Origin: CAZUMH01 sp964621645
GTDB taxonomy: Bacteria; Zhuqueibacterota; QNDG01; JAGLOF01
Assembly (NCBI GenBank): GCA_964621645.1
Contig: CAZUMH010000003.1
Location: forward strand, 1-64,000
Direction: 5' to 3'
DNA length: 64,000 bases
Part shown: piece by piece, positions 41,044 through 49,203 of the stretch
Position numbering within the stretch: position 1 is the stretch's first letter
Layout of the letters: each line of letters opens with the position of its first letter
The notes under the pieces: model-generated
The model's input: the letters and a program-made list of their open reading frames with translations, nothing else
What the model was told of the DNA's origin: nothing
Databases searched by the model: none
Translations under genes and position numbers: made by a program

Positions 41044-42303
41044 CTATTTATTCTGGGTCACGAACACGCAGTCTTCCAGTCGGGCCTCGCCCCTGACAAT
41101 ATCTCTGGCCAGGGTTTTGCAATCCGGGGCACCGCAGGCGCCGCACTCCTTGCCTCCCAGCTGGGGGATGAGTTCTTCGATTCGCTGCCTCTTTTTCAAG
41201 GCCTTAACCGGATCGGGGTCCAAAGGAGGCAGAGGATGGCGCTCCATCCCTTTCTCCAGAAAGAAGTAGTTCTCTTGATAGAGACGCCGGATCACCTTGC
41301 GGCTCACCCGGCTGCGTTCCCCGAACATCTTCACCAGGTTTTCGGACCGCTTCTTGGCAATATGACGGTTTTCCACTACCTGGGGTCCACCGATGCAGCC
41401 GTCCGGGCAGACAAGGCACTCCAGATACTGGATATCCTTCAGTTTCCCCGCCTCCACATCATCCAGAATCTGAATGACATCGGAGACTCCCGAAACGGCC
41501 AGACAGTTATCCAGGTTGATCCCGTTAACCTCTCCTCCGGATTTACCCCAGCCGAGTCCAACGCCGCTTGACTGCTGCAGGATGATATCTTCGTCCATGT
41601 CTTCAATGACCTCAAGAAGATCGGCGTAAATATCACTGATCGCTATGGCACCGTCAAGGGAAGATTTGGAAAGCCCGATGGGATTATTGATCGACACCAT
41701 CTTGGCCGAACAGGAGGTGATATGGATGATACCGATCTCCTCTTCTTTGAAGCCTTTCTCTTGCGCCAGCTTCTTGCGAAGATTCCTGGCCAGCACCTCT
41801 CTTGGAACATCGATAGGCATCATATTCTCCGCCAGCTCGGGATAGAGGAAGGAGACCAGCCGTACCACCGCCGGACAGACCGTGGAAATACGCGGCCGGG
41901 GACCTTTATCCTCTTTTAAAAAGATCTCGTAAGCGGCATTTACCTTCTCGCACACCCAGGCCAGATCAACAACGTAATCAAAGCCTATTTTGCGAAGAGC
42001 CAGCAATACCTGATTGGGCATTACCTCCCAGCCAAACTGGGTGTATAACACCGGCGAGGGGAGGGCCACTGTGTATTTAAACCGTTTCAAATCGGAAAAT
42101 GAAGTCGTCTGGGGCACGACCGCTTCGTGGGGGCAGACCCGATAGCATTCCCCGCAATCAACGCAGCGCTCACTCAAAATAACCGCTTTCCCAGTGCGTA
42201 CCCTAATGGCCTTGGTGGGACAGGCCTTCATACAGAGAACACACCCCACGCACTTATCTTCATCTATCGTAAGGGAGTGCAGTTTTTTAACCGGTTTATC
42301 CAT
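41044..42303 (-). CDS. [FeFe]-hydrogenase-like protein with ferredoxin and FeS domains, probably sensory
   Basis: This encodes 419 residues. Residues ~13-60 are a two-[4Fe-4S] ferredoxin. The middle is a hydrogenase large-subunit C-terminal domain, but its H-cluster motifs are degenerate. Cys143 lies in STVCPAVVRL (in place of TSCCPxW), Cys198 in ITSCSAKM (in place of PCxxK), and Cys296/299/303 in ECLVCPDGCIGGPQ. The usual catalytic-lid residues are reduced. A C-terminal FeS domain (ECGACGAPDCKTLA) follows. This matches poorly characterised putative sensory hydrogenase groups found beside ATPases and PHP proteins, rather than a catalytic HydA. It overlaps the RsbW-like gene by eight bases. 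Confidence 0.85.
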   Translation of the reverse strand: MDKPVKKLHSLTIDEDKCVGCVLCMKACPTKAIRVRTGKAVILSERCVDCGECYRVCPHEAVVPQTTSFSDLKRFKYTVALPSPVLYTQFGWEVMPNQVLLALRKIGFDYVVDLAWVCEKVNAAYEIFLKEDKGPRPRISTVCPAVVRLVSFLYPELAENMMPIDVPREVLARNLRKKLAQEKGFKEEEIGIIHITSCSAKMVSINNPIGLSKSSLDGAIAISDIYADLLEVIEDMDEDIILQQSSGVGLGWGKSGGEVNGINLDNCLAVSGVSDVIQILDDVEAGKLKDIQYLECLVCPDGCIGGPQVVENRHIAKKRSENLVKMFGERSRVSRKVIRRLYQENYFFLEKGMERHPLPPLDPDPVKALKKRQRIEELIPQLGGKECGACGAPDCKTLARDIVRGEARLEDCVFVTQNK

Positions 42304-42745
42304 TATTTACCGCTCTCTTGATATGAATTTCCAATCTGGTCCCTTTTCCGGCAGCGGTGTCTATCTTCAGCTCGTCGGAATTTCTCTTGATATTGGGCAG
42401 CCCCATCCCAGCGCCGAATCCCATCTCCCGCATTTCGTCGGTAGCGGTTGAGTATCCTTCCTGCATAGCTTTAGTCACATCCGGAATACCAGGACCTTTG
42501 TCCTCTACGATGAGGATAACATCCTCGGGATTGACTCGAAGCGTCACTTTACCCCCGCCACCATACATGACCACATTCATCTCCGCTTCGTAGGAAGCCA
42601 CTGCCACCCGCCGGATAACCGAAGAGTCGAATCCCACCTCTTTAAGGATATTCTTGATCTGTACGGAAGCTTCTCCGGCACTGGCAAAGTCGTTTCCTTT
42701 TATCTGGAATGACTTCTGGAAAAGAACCTGTTCACTCATGCTCAT
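42296..42745 (-). CDS. RsbW/RsbT-like anti-sigma-type ATPase
   Basis: This 149-residue GHKL serine-kinase-like ATPase shows VASYEAEMNVVMYGGGGKVTLRV (N box), VEDKGPGIPDV (G1) and GFGAGMGLPNIKRNSDELKI (G2). Such proteins phosphorylate STAS-type antagonists or hold sigma factors, but no STAS or sigma gene lies in the window. It is joined to the hydrogenase-like gene by an eight-base overlap and preceded by a DRTGG gene, so it probably transmits the redox or hydrogen signal. Confidence 0.85.
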   Translation of the reverse strand: MSMSEQVLFQKSFQIKGNDFASAGEASVQIKNILKEVGFDSSVIRRVAVASYEAEMNVVMYGGGGKVTLRVNPEDVILIVEDKGPGIPDVTKAMQEGYSTATDEMREMGFGAGMGLPNIKRNSDELKIDTAAGKGTRLEIHIKRAVNNG

Positions 42746-42754
42746 CTTTCCATT

Positions 42755-43087
42755 TCATTTCAGATGGGAGTAGAGAATCCCGCAGACTTCAAACATGCTC
42801 AGATCCGTTGCCAAAAGAGGAAAACCGCGATTTTCCGCAAGTTTAATGGTCTCCTCGCTGGGCACTTTTCCCCGCACATAGACAATGGCACCCAGGTCGA
42901 CTACTTCTGCGGTACGCACCGTCTGAGCGTTAACCAGTCCGGTAACGAGAATATCTCCGCGTCTGCTGGAGCTGAGAACATCGCTCATCAGATCGGATGC
43001 CTTGATATAGGAAACCTCCATATCGAAGTCTACCGAGTCTGTCAGGGCCCGGGCCTGGATTAGCTCCTTGATAGTTGCCAGTTTCAC
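42755..43087 (-). CDS. DRTGG-domain protein (second copy)
   Basis: This 110-residue paralogue of the gene at 40690 has the conserved VSYIKASDLMSDVLSSSRRGDILVTGLVNAQTVRTAEVVD and GFPLLATDLSMFEVCGILY. It overlaps the upstream maturation-protease-like gene by four bases. The duplication with an RsbW-like protein and an FeFe-hydrogenase-like protein between them suggests two ligand-binding modules in one sensory pathway. Confidence 0.82.
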   Translation of the reverse strand: MKLATIKELIQARALTDSVDFDMEVSYIKASDLMSDVLSSSRRGDILVTGLVNAQTVRTAEVVDLGAIVYVRGKVPSEETIKLAENRGFPLLATDLSMFEVCGILYSHLK

Positions 43088-43632
43088 GTTTTTCCATCCT
43101 CGCTTCTGGATGATTCCTTGATAGGTGACTTTTTACCCTGTTCGCGGGAACTCACTATCTCTTCCCGAATGATCCGGCGGGCGACAGCGGGAATCGCCGC
43201 CGTGACCTCCGGTGTGCAGGAGTCCCCGAAAGTGGTGACGTCCTTCACGCCGATACCGTAGATGACTATCTCTTCCGGCAGATCCATCTTCAGTCTCTGT
43301 CCCAACGCCAGTGCCTCGTTCAAGGGAACCTGATGACGTGACATGGCCGATCCTCCGGTCAAATCTTCGGCCTTCAATCTGACCAGAGAACCGGGCCCGG
43401 CCGTCCCCAAAGCATCAACAATGACGACCTTGCGATACCCGCGCATCAGATCCAACAGTTCAAGTCCACCCAGGCTGGCTTCGATGAAGTCGACCCCGGC
43501 ACCGCTGTACAATTTTTCAATCTCCCGGCTGACATAGATACCCACCCCGTCATCGCTGAGAATAGTGTTGCCCAAACCGAGGATCAGCGTGGGGGATTCC
43601 CGTTTGGGGAGAGTATGCCCGGAGCGGCTCAC
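43084..43632 (-). CDS. Hydrogenase maturation protease (HyaD/HycI, M52 family)
   Basis: This encodes 182 residues. LILGLGNTILSDDGVGIYVSREIE carries the conserved Asp, FIEASLGGLELLDLMRGYRKVVIVDAL the second ligand region, and EIVIYGIGVKD a later strand. M52 proteases clip the C-terminus of NiFe-hydrogenase large subunits after metal insertion; no NiFe large subunit lies in this window, so its target must be elsewhere or it has another role. The C-terminal ~20 residues are charged and nonconserved. It overlaps fumarase beta and a DRTGG gene by four bases on each side. Confidence 0.82.
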   Translation of the reverse strand: MSRSGHTLPKRESPTLILGLGNTILSDDGVGIYVSREIEKLYSGAGVDFIEASLGGLELLDLMRGYRKVVIVDALGTAGPGSLVRLKAEDLTGGSAMSRHQVPLNEALALGQRLKMDLPEEIVIYGIGVKDVTTFGDSCTPEVTAAIPAVARRIIREEIVSSREQGKKSPIKESSRSEDGKT

Positions 43633-44192
43633 GTCTCCTCACGGTTGTAGGCGGCCATTCCTTCTTTGTAAAGATCGCCGCCGAAAGCGTCGTTTACCAC
43701 TACTGCGGGGAAATCTTCCACCTCGAGCCGACGGATCGCTTCCGGGCCCAGATCTTCAAAGGCTACGACCTCCGCCTTTTTCACCGCCTGAGCCATAAGG
43801 GCGGCGGCTCCGCCGATTGCTCCAAAATAGACCGCCCCGAATTTTTTCTGTGCTTCGATGACCTCCGGAGCCCGGTTTCCCTTGCCGATCATTCCTTTCA
43901 GGCCCACTTCAATAAGACGGGGGGCGAAAGGATCCATCCGATAGCTGGTTGTGGGACCGACCGAACCTATGGGCCGACCCGGTTTGGCCGGCGCCGGTCC
44001 AGCATAATAGATTATCTGTCCCTTAAAATCCACCGGCAGGGTCTCTCCCCGGTCCAGGGCTTCGATAAGCCGTTTATGGGCTGAATCCCGGGCTGTATAG
44101 ATTACTCCGCTGATTACCACCGCATCACCGATACGGAGCTGTTTCACGGCTTCATCCGTCAGGGGAGTGGTTATTCTTTTTACATCAGACAT
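43629..44192 (-). CDS. Fumarase class I, beta subunit (C-terminal domain)
   Basis: This encodes 187 residues from ATG 44192, preceded by GAGGAAAAG; a longer frame to 44273 lies inside the alpha gene. The fold matches the C-terminal swivelling domain of class I fumarase/tartrate dehydratase: GDAVVISGVIYTARDSAHKRLIE, GPAPAKPGRPIGSVGPTTSYRMD, and GKGNRAPEVIEAQKKFGAVYFGAIGGAAAL. It acts with the alpha subunit in hydration of fumarate to malate. The 44-bp gap after alpha keeps the alpha-beta order. Confidence 0.92.
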   Translation of the reverse strand: MSDVKRITTPLTDEAVKQLRIGDAVVISGVIYTARDSAHKRLIEALDRGETLPVDFKGQIIYYAGPAPAKPGRPIGSVGPTTSYRMDPFAPRLIEVGLKGMIGKGNRAPEVIEAQKKFGAVYFGAIGGAAALMAQAVKKAEVVAFEDLGPEAIRRLEVEDFPAVVVNDAFGGDLYKEGMAAYNREET

Positions 44193-44236
44193 GGCCTTTT
44201 CCTCATATACGGGTGTGCATTGAATTGACTTGTTTA

Positions 44237-45079
44237 TTACAGGATGACTTCCTTGTGGCGCGCCACATGGCACTGCATATTCACCGCAACAGGGAAACTG
44301 GCGATATGACAGGGATGAACCTCAATATGCACGGCCAATGCAGTGCATCTGCCGCCGAACCCCTGGGGACCGATACCCAGCTTATTTATCTTCTCTAGAA
44401 GTTCTGCCTCCAGGTCAGCGTAGAACGGATCGGGATGGCGCGATCCAACCGGGCGCAGCAGGGCTCTTTTGGCGATCTGGGCGCACTTGTCGAATGTTCC
44501 CCCGATGCCGACACCCACAATAACCGGAGGGCAGGGATTGGCACCGGATCTTCGCACCCGGTCCACCACGAATTCCTTGACCCCCTCGACCCCGGCGGCT
44601 GGAGCCAGCATCTTCACTTCGCTCATATTCTCACTGCCGCCTCCTTTGGGAGCAATGGTAATCTTGATCTTATCGCCCGGCACGATATCGCAATACACAA
44701 TGGCGGGAGTGTTATCTCCGGTGTTTTTCCGTTCAATGGGATCACTGACCACCGACTTGCGCAGATATCCTTCTGCGTATCCCTGCCGCACTCCTTCGTT
44801 GATCGCCTCACCCAGGTCACCACCGATGATATGCAGGTCCTGCCCGATCTCGACGAAGAAGACGGCGTATCCGGTGTCTTGACAGAGGGGGACCGCATCG
44901 TTTTTCCCGATTTCGATGTTCTGGAGAATTTTGCCCATCACCTCTTTCCCTGTGGGCGATTCTTCCCGTTCCATACAGGATTTAATTCTGTCGGTGACAT
45001 CATCCCCCAAATAAAAATTAGCGTCCAAACAAAGCTTCTTGACCGCTTCCGTTATTCGAGCAACGTCCAGTTCTCTCAT
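44237..45079 (-). CDS. Fumarase class I, alpha subunit (Fe-S domain)
   Basis: This 280-residue N-terminal, oxygen-sensitive [4Fe-4S] domain belongs to class I fumarase (TtdA/FumA alpha). VPLCQDTGYAVFFVEIG holds one cluster cysteine, ENMSEVKMLAPAAGVEG follows, and GGTFDKCAQIAKRALLRPVG and GPQGFGGRCTALAVHIEVHPCHIASFPVAVNMQCH supply the others. It provides the fumarate-to-malate step that complements the TCA genes at 46029-50484. Its transcript appears to continue into the sensory hydrogenase genes. Confidence 0.93.
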   Translation of the reverse strand: MRELDVARITEAVKKLCLDANFYLGDDVTDRIKSCMEREESPTGKEVMGKILQNIEIGKNDAVPLCQDTGYAVFFVEIGQDLHIIGGDLGEAINEGVRQGYAEGYLRKSVVSDPIERKNTGDNTPAIVYCDIVPGDKIKITIAPKGGGSENMSEVKMLAPAAGVEGVKEFVVDRVRRSGANPCPPVIVGVGIGGTFDKCAQIAKRALLRPVGSRHPDPFYADLEAELLEKINKLGIGPQGFGGRCTALAVHIEVHPCHIASFPVAVNMQCHVARHKEVIL

Positions 45080-45171
45080 GAATTGGCTCCTTTAGATTGT
45101 CTGCCGTCTTTCCCGCTGCCGGGAAAAACGTATCTGAAAATTCCAGCGATATAGTAAACGGCGGGGATCGG

Positions 45172-45834
45172 TCAGCACCATCCCACCACCTTGTTTACCA
45201 GCTTCTCGATACCCGGGGCAATATCGGAGATAGCGGGACCCAGCATATACGCAGGCGTGGACACGATTTTCATCTCTTCATCGACCACAATCTGGTCAAC
45301 TGAAGCCGTTTGGTGTCTGGCTCCGAAGTATTCAATGTCCGCGGCCGTTCCCGTATCCGTTCCTATGGTAAGCAACGGTTTTCTGGCCTCTTCCTTGAAG
45401 GCGACTGCCGCCAATACCGGCGCGATGCAGATGAAGCCCAATGGCTTGCCCGCAGCCCGCATTCCGAGAATCAAGTTCTTCACTTCCGGACGCAGCGTAC
45501 AATCCCGCCCTTTAAAAGCGTAATTCGAAAGATTCTTGGCCGCTCCGAATCCTCCCGGGAGTATCAGTCCATCCAGCTCTCCCACCTTTACATCCGTCAC
45601 CGGATGCACACCGCCCCTGGCAATACGGGCCGACTCAACCAGAATATTCCTCTCTTCCCCGGAGGGAGAGTCATTCTGATGATTTATCACTTCTGACTGG
45701 GCCGCGTCCGGGGCTATAAAGTGTATCGTAACTCCAGCCTGATCCAGGAACAGAAGGGTCAACGTGGCTTCATGTATTTCGCTGCCGTCATTCACGCCGC
45801 AGCCGGAAAGCAGCACTCCGATTGTCTTCGCCAT
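45172..45834 (-). CDS. elbB: ElbB-like DJ-1/PfpI family protein
   Basis: This encodes 220 residues from ATG 45834, which has GGAGGTGG upstream; the longer frame lacks this. TIGVLLSGCGVNDGSEIHEATLTLL, LDGLILPGGFGAAKNL and GFICIAPVLAAVAF (nucleophile-elbow Cys) match E. coli ElbB, an amidotransferase-like DJ-1 family protein reported as a weak glyoxalase and linked to isoprenoid synthesis. Its role here is unclear. It is the first gene after the terminator at 45958-45981 and may start the fumarase transcript. Confidence 0.85.
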   Translation of the reverse strand: MAKTIGVLLSGCGVNDGSEIHEATLTLLFLDQAGVTIHFIAPDAAQSEVINHQNDSPSGEERNILVESARIARGGVHPVTDVKVGELDGLILPGGFGAAKNLSNYAFKGRDCTLRPEVKNLILGMRAAGKPLGFICIAPVLAAVAFKEEARKPLLTIGTDTGTAADIEYFGARHQTASVDQIVVDEEMKIVSTPAYMLGPAISDIAPGIEKLVNKVVGWC

Positions 45835-45957
45835 GGGCCACCTCCATTCTCTTCTTATAGGATTTAAATTGTACAAAAATTAATGACTTCATGCAAGCGG
45901 AAAAAATATTTCATGCCTCCTTTCAGCACCTGTTTGTCTGTCCCTACGGGAATGAAA

Positions 45958-45981
45958 AAACCCCGCCATTAGGCGGGGTTT
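45958..45981 (-). terminator. Intrinsic terminator of the citrate synthase operon
   Basis: AAACCCCGCC, loop ATTA, then GGCGGGGTTT make a 10-bp perfect stem. On the minus strand it is followed by a run of six Ts. It lies 47 bases past the stop of the isocitrate dehydrogenase gene. Confidence 0.92.
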
Positions 45982-46028
45982 CCAGGTGTTAAAAACAGCA
46001 GTATCTCAGCAATATCGGGCATCCTGAA

Positions 46029-47231
46029 TCAGGACTGTTTCGCGTATGATTCCCAGCGCTGCTGCAAGCGGGCATCCTGCATGGTTTCCATAACATAGTT
46101 GCTGAATTCGGCGGCGGTTGCTCCCGTATCTCTGCCGGTTATCCGCAGTTTCTTTTCAAACACGCTGCAGATATCCAGCGCCTTTTCCAAAAGATCGGCT
46201 TTATCCTGATAGCCGATGTGCCCCAGAAGCATCACCGAAGCCCGCAGCATACTGCAGGGATCTGCGTAATTCCCCCGCCCCTCCTTCATCATACGCGGCG
46301 CCGATCCGTGGATGGCCTCAAACATCGCATAGCGTTTGCCGATGTTGGCGCTGCCGGCAGTGCCCACACCACCCTGAAATTCAGCCGCTTCATCGGTCAG
46401 GATATCACCGTATAGATTCGGCAGGACCATGACCCGGAACTGTGTTCTGCGTTTGGGATCCACCAGTTTGGCCGTCATAATATCAATATACCAGCCCTCC
46501 CAGTGAATGTGGGGATATTCCTTGCCTATTTCAGCAGCGACATCGAGGAAGAGTCCGTCCGTGGTCTTGATAACGTTGGCTTTCGTGACCACAGTCACCG
46601 AATCGATACCGTTCTTATCCGCGTAATCGAATGCCATCCGGATAATCCGTTCGGCTCCCTGTCTGGTGATGACCTTGAAATCCATAGCCAGATCAGCTCC
46701 AACCATGACTCCCTGGCTGCCCAGTACATAAGCCCCTTCGGTATTCTCACGGAAAAACATCCAGTTGATACCCTGACTGGGAACCTTTACCGGCCGGACA
46801 TTGGCAAACAGGTCAAGATAACGGCGCATGGCAACATTTGCGCTTTCGATATTGGGCCACTCGCTCCCCTTTTCAGGCGTGGTCGTGGGTGCCTTGAGAA
46901 TGACGTGGCAGGCCTTTAATGCTTCCAGCACATCATCGGGGATGGCCTTCTTATGAGCGGCCCGGTTCTCGATGGTTAATCCCTCGATGGTCCGAAAGAC
47001 AACTTTTCCGGAAGCCGTCTCCTTTTCCAGCAGGAATTCCAGTACCCGCCGGGCTTCCTGGGAAATAATAGGACCGATACCGTCACCGCCGCACACTCCG
47101 ATGATAATGGGTGACAGACTGGCGTAATCGATCCAGTCAGCGGCCTGTTTCATCTTTTCAATACGTCCCAACTGTTGGGTAAGGATGGTTTCGAAATGTT
47201 GCTTGGCCTTCTCTATCTCGGGATTACTCAT
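46029..47231 (-). CDS. icd: Isocitrate dehydrogenase (isocitrate/isopropylmalate dehydrogenase family)
   Basis: This 400-residue metal-dependent decarboxylating dehydrogenase shows IGVCGGDGIGPIISQEARR, FFRENTEGAYVLGSQG (substrate loop), VTVVTKANVIKTTDG and LPNLYGDILTDEAAEFQGGVGTAGSANIG. FEAIHGSAPRMM is the cofactor region. The residues after HGSAP do not match the Lys-Tyr pair of classical NADP enzymes, so NAD use is possible. The gene order gltA-acn-icd supports isocitrate rather than isopropylmalate as substrate. It is the last gene before the terminator. Confidence 0.88.
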   Translation of the reverse strand: MSNPEIEKAKQHFETILTQQLGRIEKMKQAADWIDYASLSPIIIGVCGGDGIGPIISQEARRVLEFLLEKETASGKVVFRTIEGLTIENRAAHKKAIPDDVLEALKACHVILKAPTTTPEKGSEWPNIESANVAMRRYLDLFANVRPVKVPSQGINWMFFRENTEGAYVLGSQGVMVGADLAMDFKVITRQGAERIIRMAFDYADKNGIDSVTVVTKANVIKTTDGLFLDVAAEIGKEYPHIHWEGWYIDIMTAKLVDPKRRTQFRVMVLPNLYGDILTDEAAEFQGGVGTAGSANIGKRYAMFEAIHGSAPRMMKEGRGNYADPCSMLRASVMLLGHIGYQDKADLLEKALDICSVFEKKLRITGRDTGATAAEFSNYVMETMQDARLQQRWESYAKQS

Positions 47232-47253
47232 AGTGGATTCTCCGAATTATTTA

Positions 47254-49191
47254 TCAACTCGATTTTCTGGTGAAGTTCAGCAGTCCTCCCGCAAAAATGA
47301 TTTCTCTCTGCCGGGGTGAAAGTTCGTAGGTCAGGCGGATGTCGGTCTTTTGTGTGATATTCTTCAGAATGACTTCATCACCCTGGGACAGTTTTTCCCT
47401 CAGGGAGGGTATGTGGAGCTCGTCTCCCTGCCGGATGGTATCATAATCCTTGGGATCGGCGAAACAGAAGGGCACGATGCCGAAATTAATCAGGTTGGCG
47501 GTATGGATCCTCTCAAGACTCTTGGCGATCACCGCCTTCACGCCCAGGTACATGGGACAGAGGGCCGCATGTTCCCGGGAAGAACCCTGCCCGTAACTGA
47601 GTCCCCCCACAATAACGTTATGCTTTCCCTTGTCTCTGTTTTCCAGGCAGCGTTTGGCGAAAGTCGAGTCGACTGGTTCAAACACGAAACCGGCGTATAC
47701 CGGAACGTTGGAACGGTATTTCAACCGCGCTCCCGCCGGCATGATATGGTCGGTGGTTATTTTATCCCCGACTTTGATGGTGACCTCGCCGTGCAACTCC
47801 CCGGGCAGAGGATCATTGACCGGCGGATCGCCGATGTTGGGCCCGCGAAACACCTCAACTGAGGATCCGTCTCTCGGCGGAGGCAGGATGAGGCTGTCGT
47901 CTATGGTAAAGATATTGGGCAGCAGGATGTCGGGATACCGCAAGCCGGCGCCACTGGGATCGGTCATTTCACCGGTGAGAGCGGCAACGACGGCGGTCTC
48001 CGTGCTGGCCAGATATACCTGGGCGGATTTTGTTCCGGATCGTCCTTCAAAATTGCGGTTATTGGTGCGGATAGAGACGGCGTTCGTCTGAGGGGCCTGT
48101 CCATTGCCGATACAGAAGCCGCAGGCCGTCTCCATGATTCGGGCTCCGGCTGCGATCATATCGCTCAGGGCGCCCTGATCGGCAATCATCCGCAGCACCT
48201 GTTTGGAACCGGGCGCTACGATCAGGCTGACATCCGGGTGAACCGTTTTTCCTTTAAGGACCGCAGCGACAGTGAGCAGATCCTTTAGGGAGGAGTTGGT
48301 GCAGCTGCCGATTGCCACCTGATTTACCTTCATCCCCGCCAGATCAGACACCTTACAGACGTTGTCAGGGCTGTGAGGCTGGGCCAACATGGGTTCAATT
48401 TGGCTCAAATCAAGGTCAATCTGCCTGTCATATTCTGCATCGGCATCCGCTTTGAGCTCGCTCCAGCTTTCCCTCCGCTTCTGGGCCTCAAGAAAAGTTC
48501 GGGTGATATCGTCACTGGGGAAAAGTGAAGTGGTTACTCCCAGTTCGGCACCCATATTGGTTATGGTGGCCCGTTCGGGAACGCTGAGGGTTCTCACCCC
48601 TTCACCGCCGTACTCAACTACCCAGCCCACATTTCCCTTGGTGGTCAGGATCTCCAGGACCTTCAGGATCACATCCTTGGCAGCCACCCAGGGCCGCAGC
48701 TTTCCCGTAAGGGTAACGTTAAGGACTTTGGGATAGCTGATATAGAAGGCGCCGCCTCCCATAGCCACGGCGACATCGAGCCCCCCTGCTCCAATGGCCA
48801 ACATGCCTATCCCTCCGCCGGTAGGCGTATGACTGTCGGATCCGAGAAGTGTCTTCCCTGGGACGCCGAAGCGTTCCAGATGGACCTGGTGACAGATGCC
48901 GTTTCCCGCCTTGGAAAGATAGATGCCGTATTTGGCGGCAACGGATTGCAGATAGCGGTGATCGTCCGCGTTCTCAAACCCCTGCTGCAGGGTGTTATGG
49001 TCGATATAGCTGACCGACAAATCCGTCTTCACTCGGGGGATTCCCATCGTTTCAAACTGCAGGTAGGCCATGGTGCCGGTGGCATCCTGGGTCAGCGTCT
49101 GGTCAATATGGATCGCCGCCGGCTTTCCAGGAATCATTTCTCCTTCAACCAGGTGGGCCGCAATGATCTTCTCGACGATATTTTGTCCCAT
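47254..49191 (-). CDS. acn: Aconitate hydratase
   Basis: This 645-residue aconitase interconverts citrate and isocitrate. Cluster and active-site motifs seen are LLGSDSHTPTGGGIGMLAIGAGGLDVAVAMGGG, VAIGSCTNSSLKDLLTVA, METACGFCIGNGQAP and, in the swivelling domain, ITTDHIMPAGARLKYRSN and VGGLSYGQGSSREHAALCP. It is shorter than the ~890-residue AcnA and matches the ~640-residue form common in clostridia and deltaproteobacteria. It lies between gltA and icd with short gaps. Confidence 0.93.
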   Translation of the reverse strand: MGQNIVEKIIAAHLVEGEMIPGKPAAIHIDQTLTQDATGTMAYLQFETMGIPRVKTDLSVSYIDHNTLQQGFENADDHRYLQSVAAKYGIYLSKAGNGICHQVHLERFGVPGKTLLGSDSHTPTGGGIGMLAIGAGGLDVAVAMGGGAFYISYPKVLNVTLTGKLRPWVAAKDVILKVLEILTTKGNVGWVVEYGGEGVRTLSVPERATITNMGAELGVTTSLFPSDDITRTFLEAQKRRESWSELKADADAEYDRQIDLDLSQIEPMLAQPHSPDNVCKVSDLAGMKVNQVAIGSCTNSSLKDLLTVAAVLKGKTVHPDVSLIVAPGSKQVLRMIADQGALSDMIAAGARIMETACGFCIGNGQAPQTNAVSIRTNNRNFEGRSGTKSAQVYLASTETAVVAALTGEMTDPSGAGLRYPDILLPNIFTIDDSLILPPPRDGSSVEVFRGPNIGDPPVNDPLPGELHGEVTIKVGDKITTDHIMPAGARLKYRSNVPVYAGFVFEPVDSTFAKRCLENRDKGKHNVIVGGLSYGQGSSREHAALCPMYLGVKAVIAKSLERIHTANLINFGIVPFCFADPKDYDTIRQGDELHIPSLREKLSQGDEVILKNITQKTDIRLTYELSPRQREIIFAGGLLNFTRKSS

Positions 49192-49203
49192 CGGTTATTC
49201 CTT

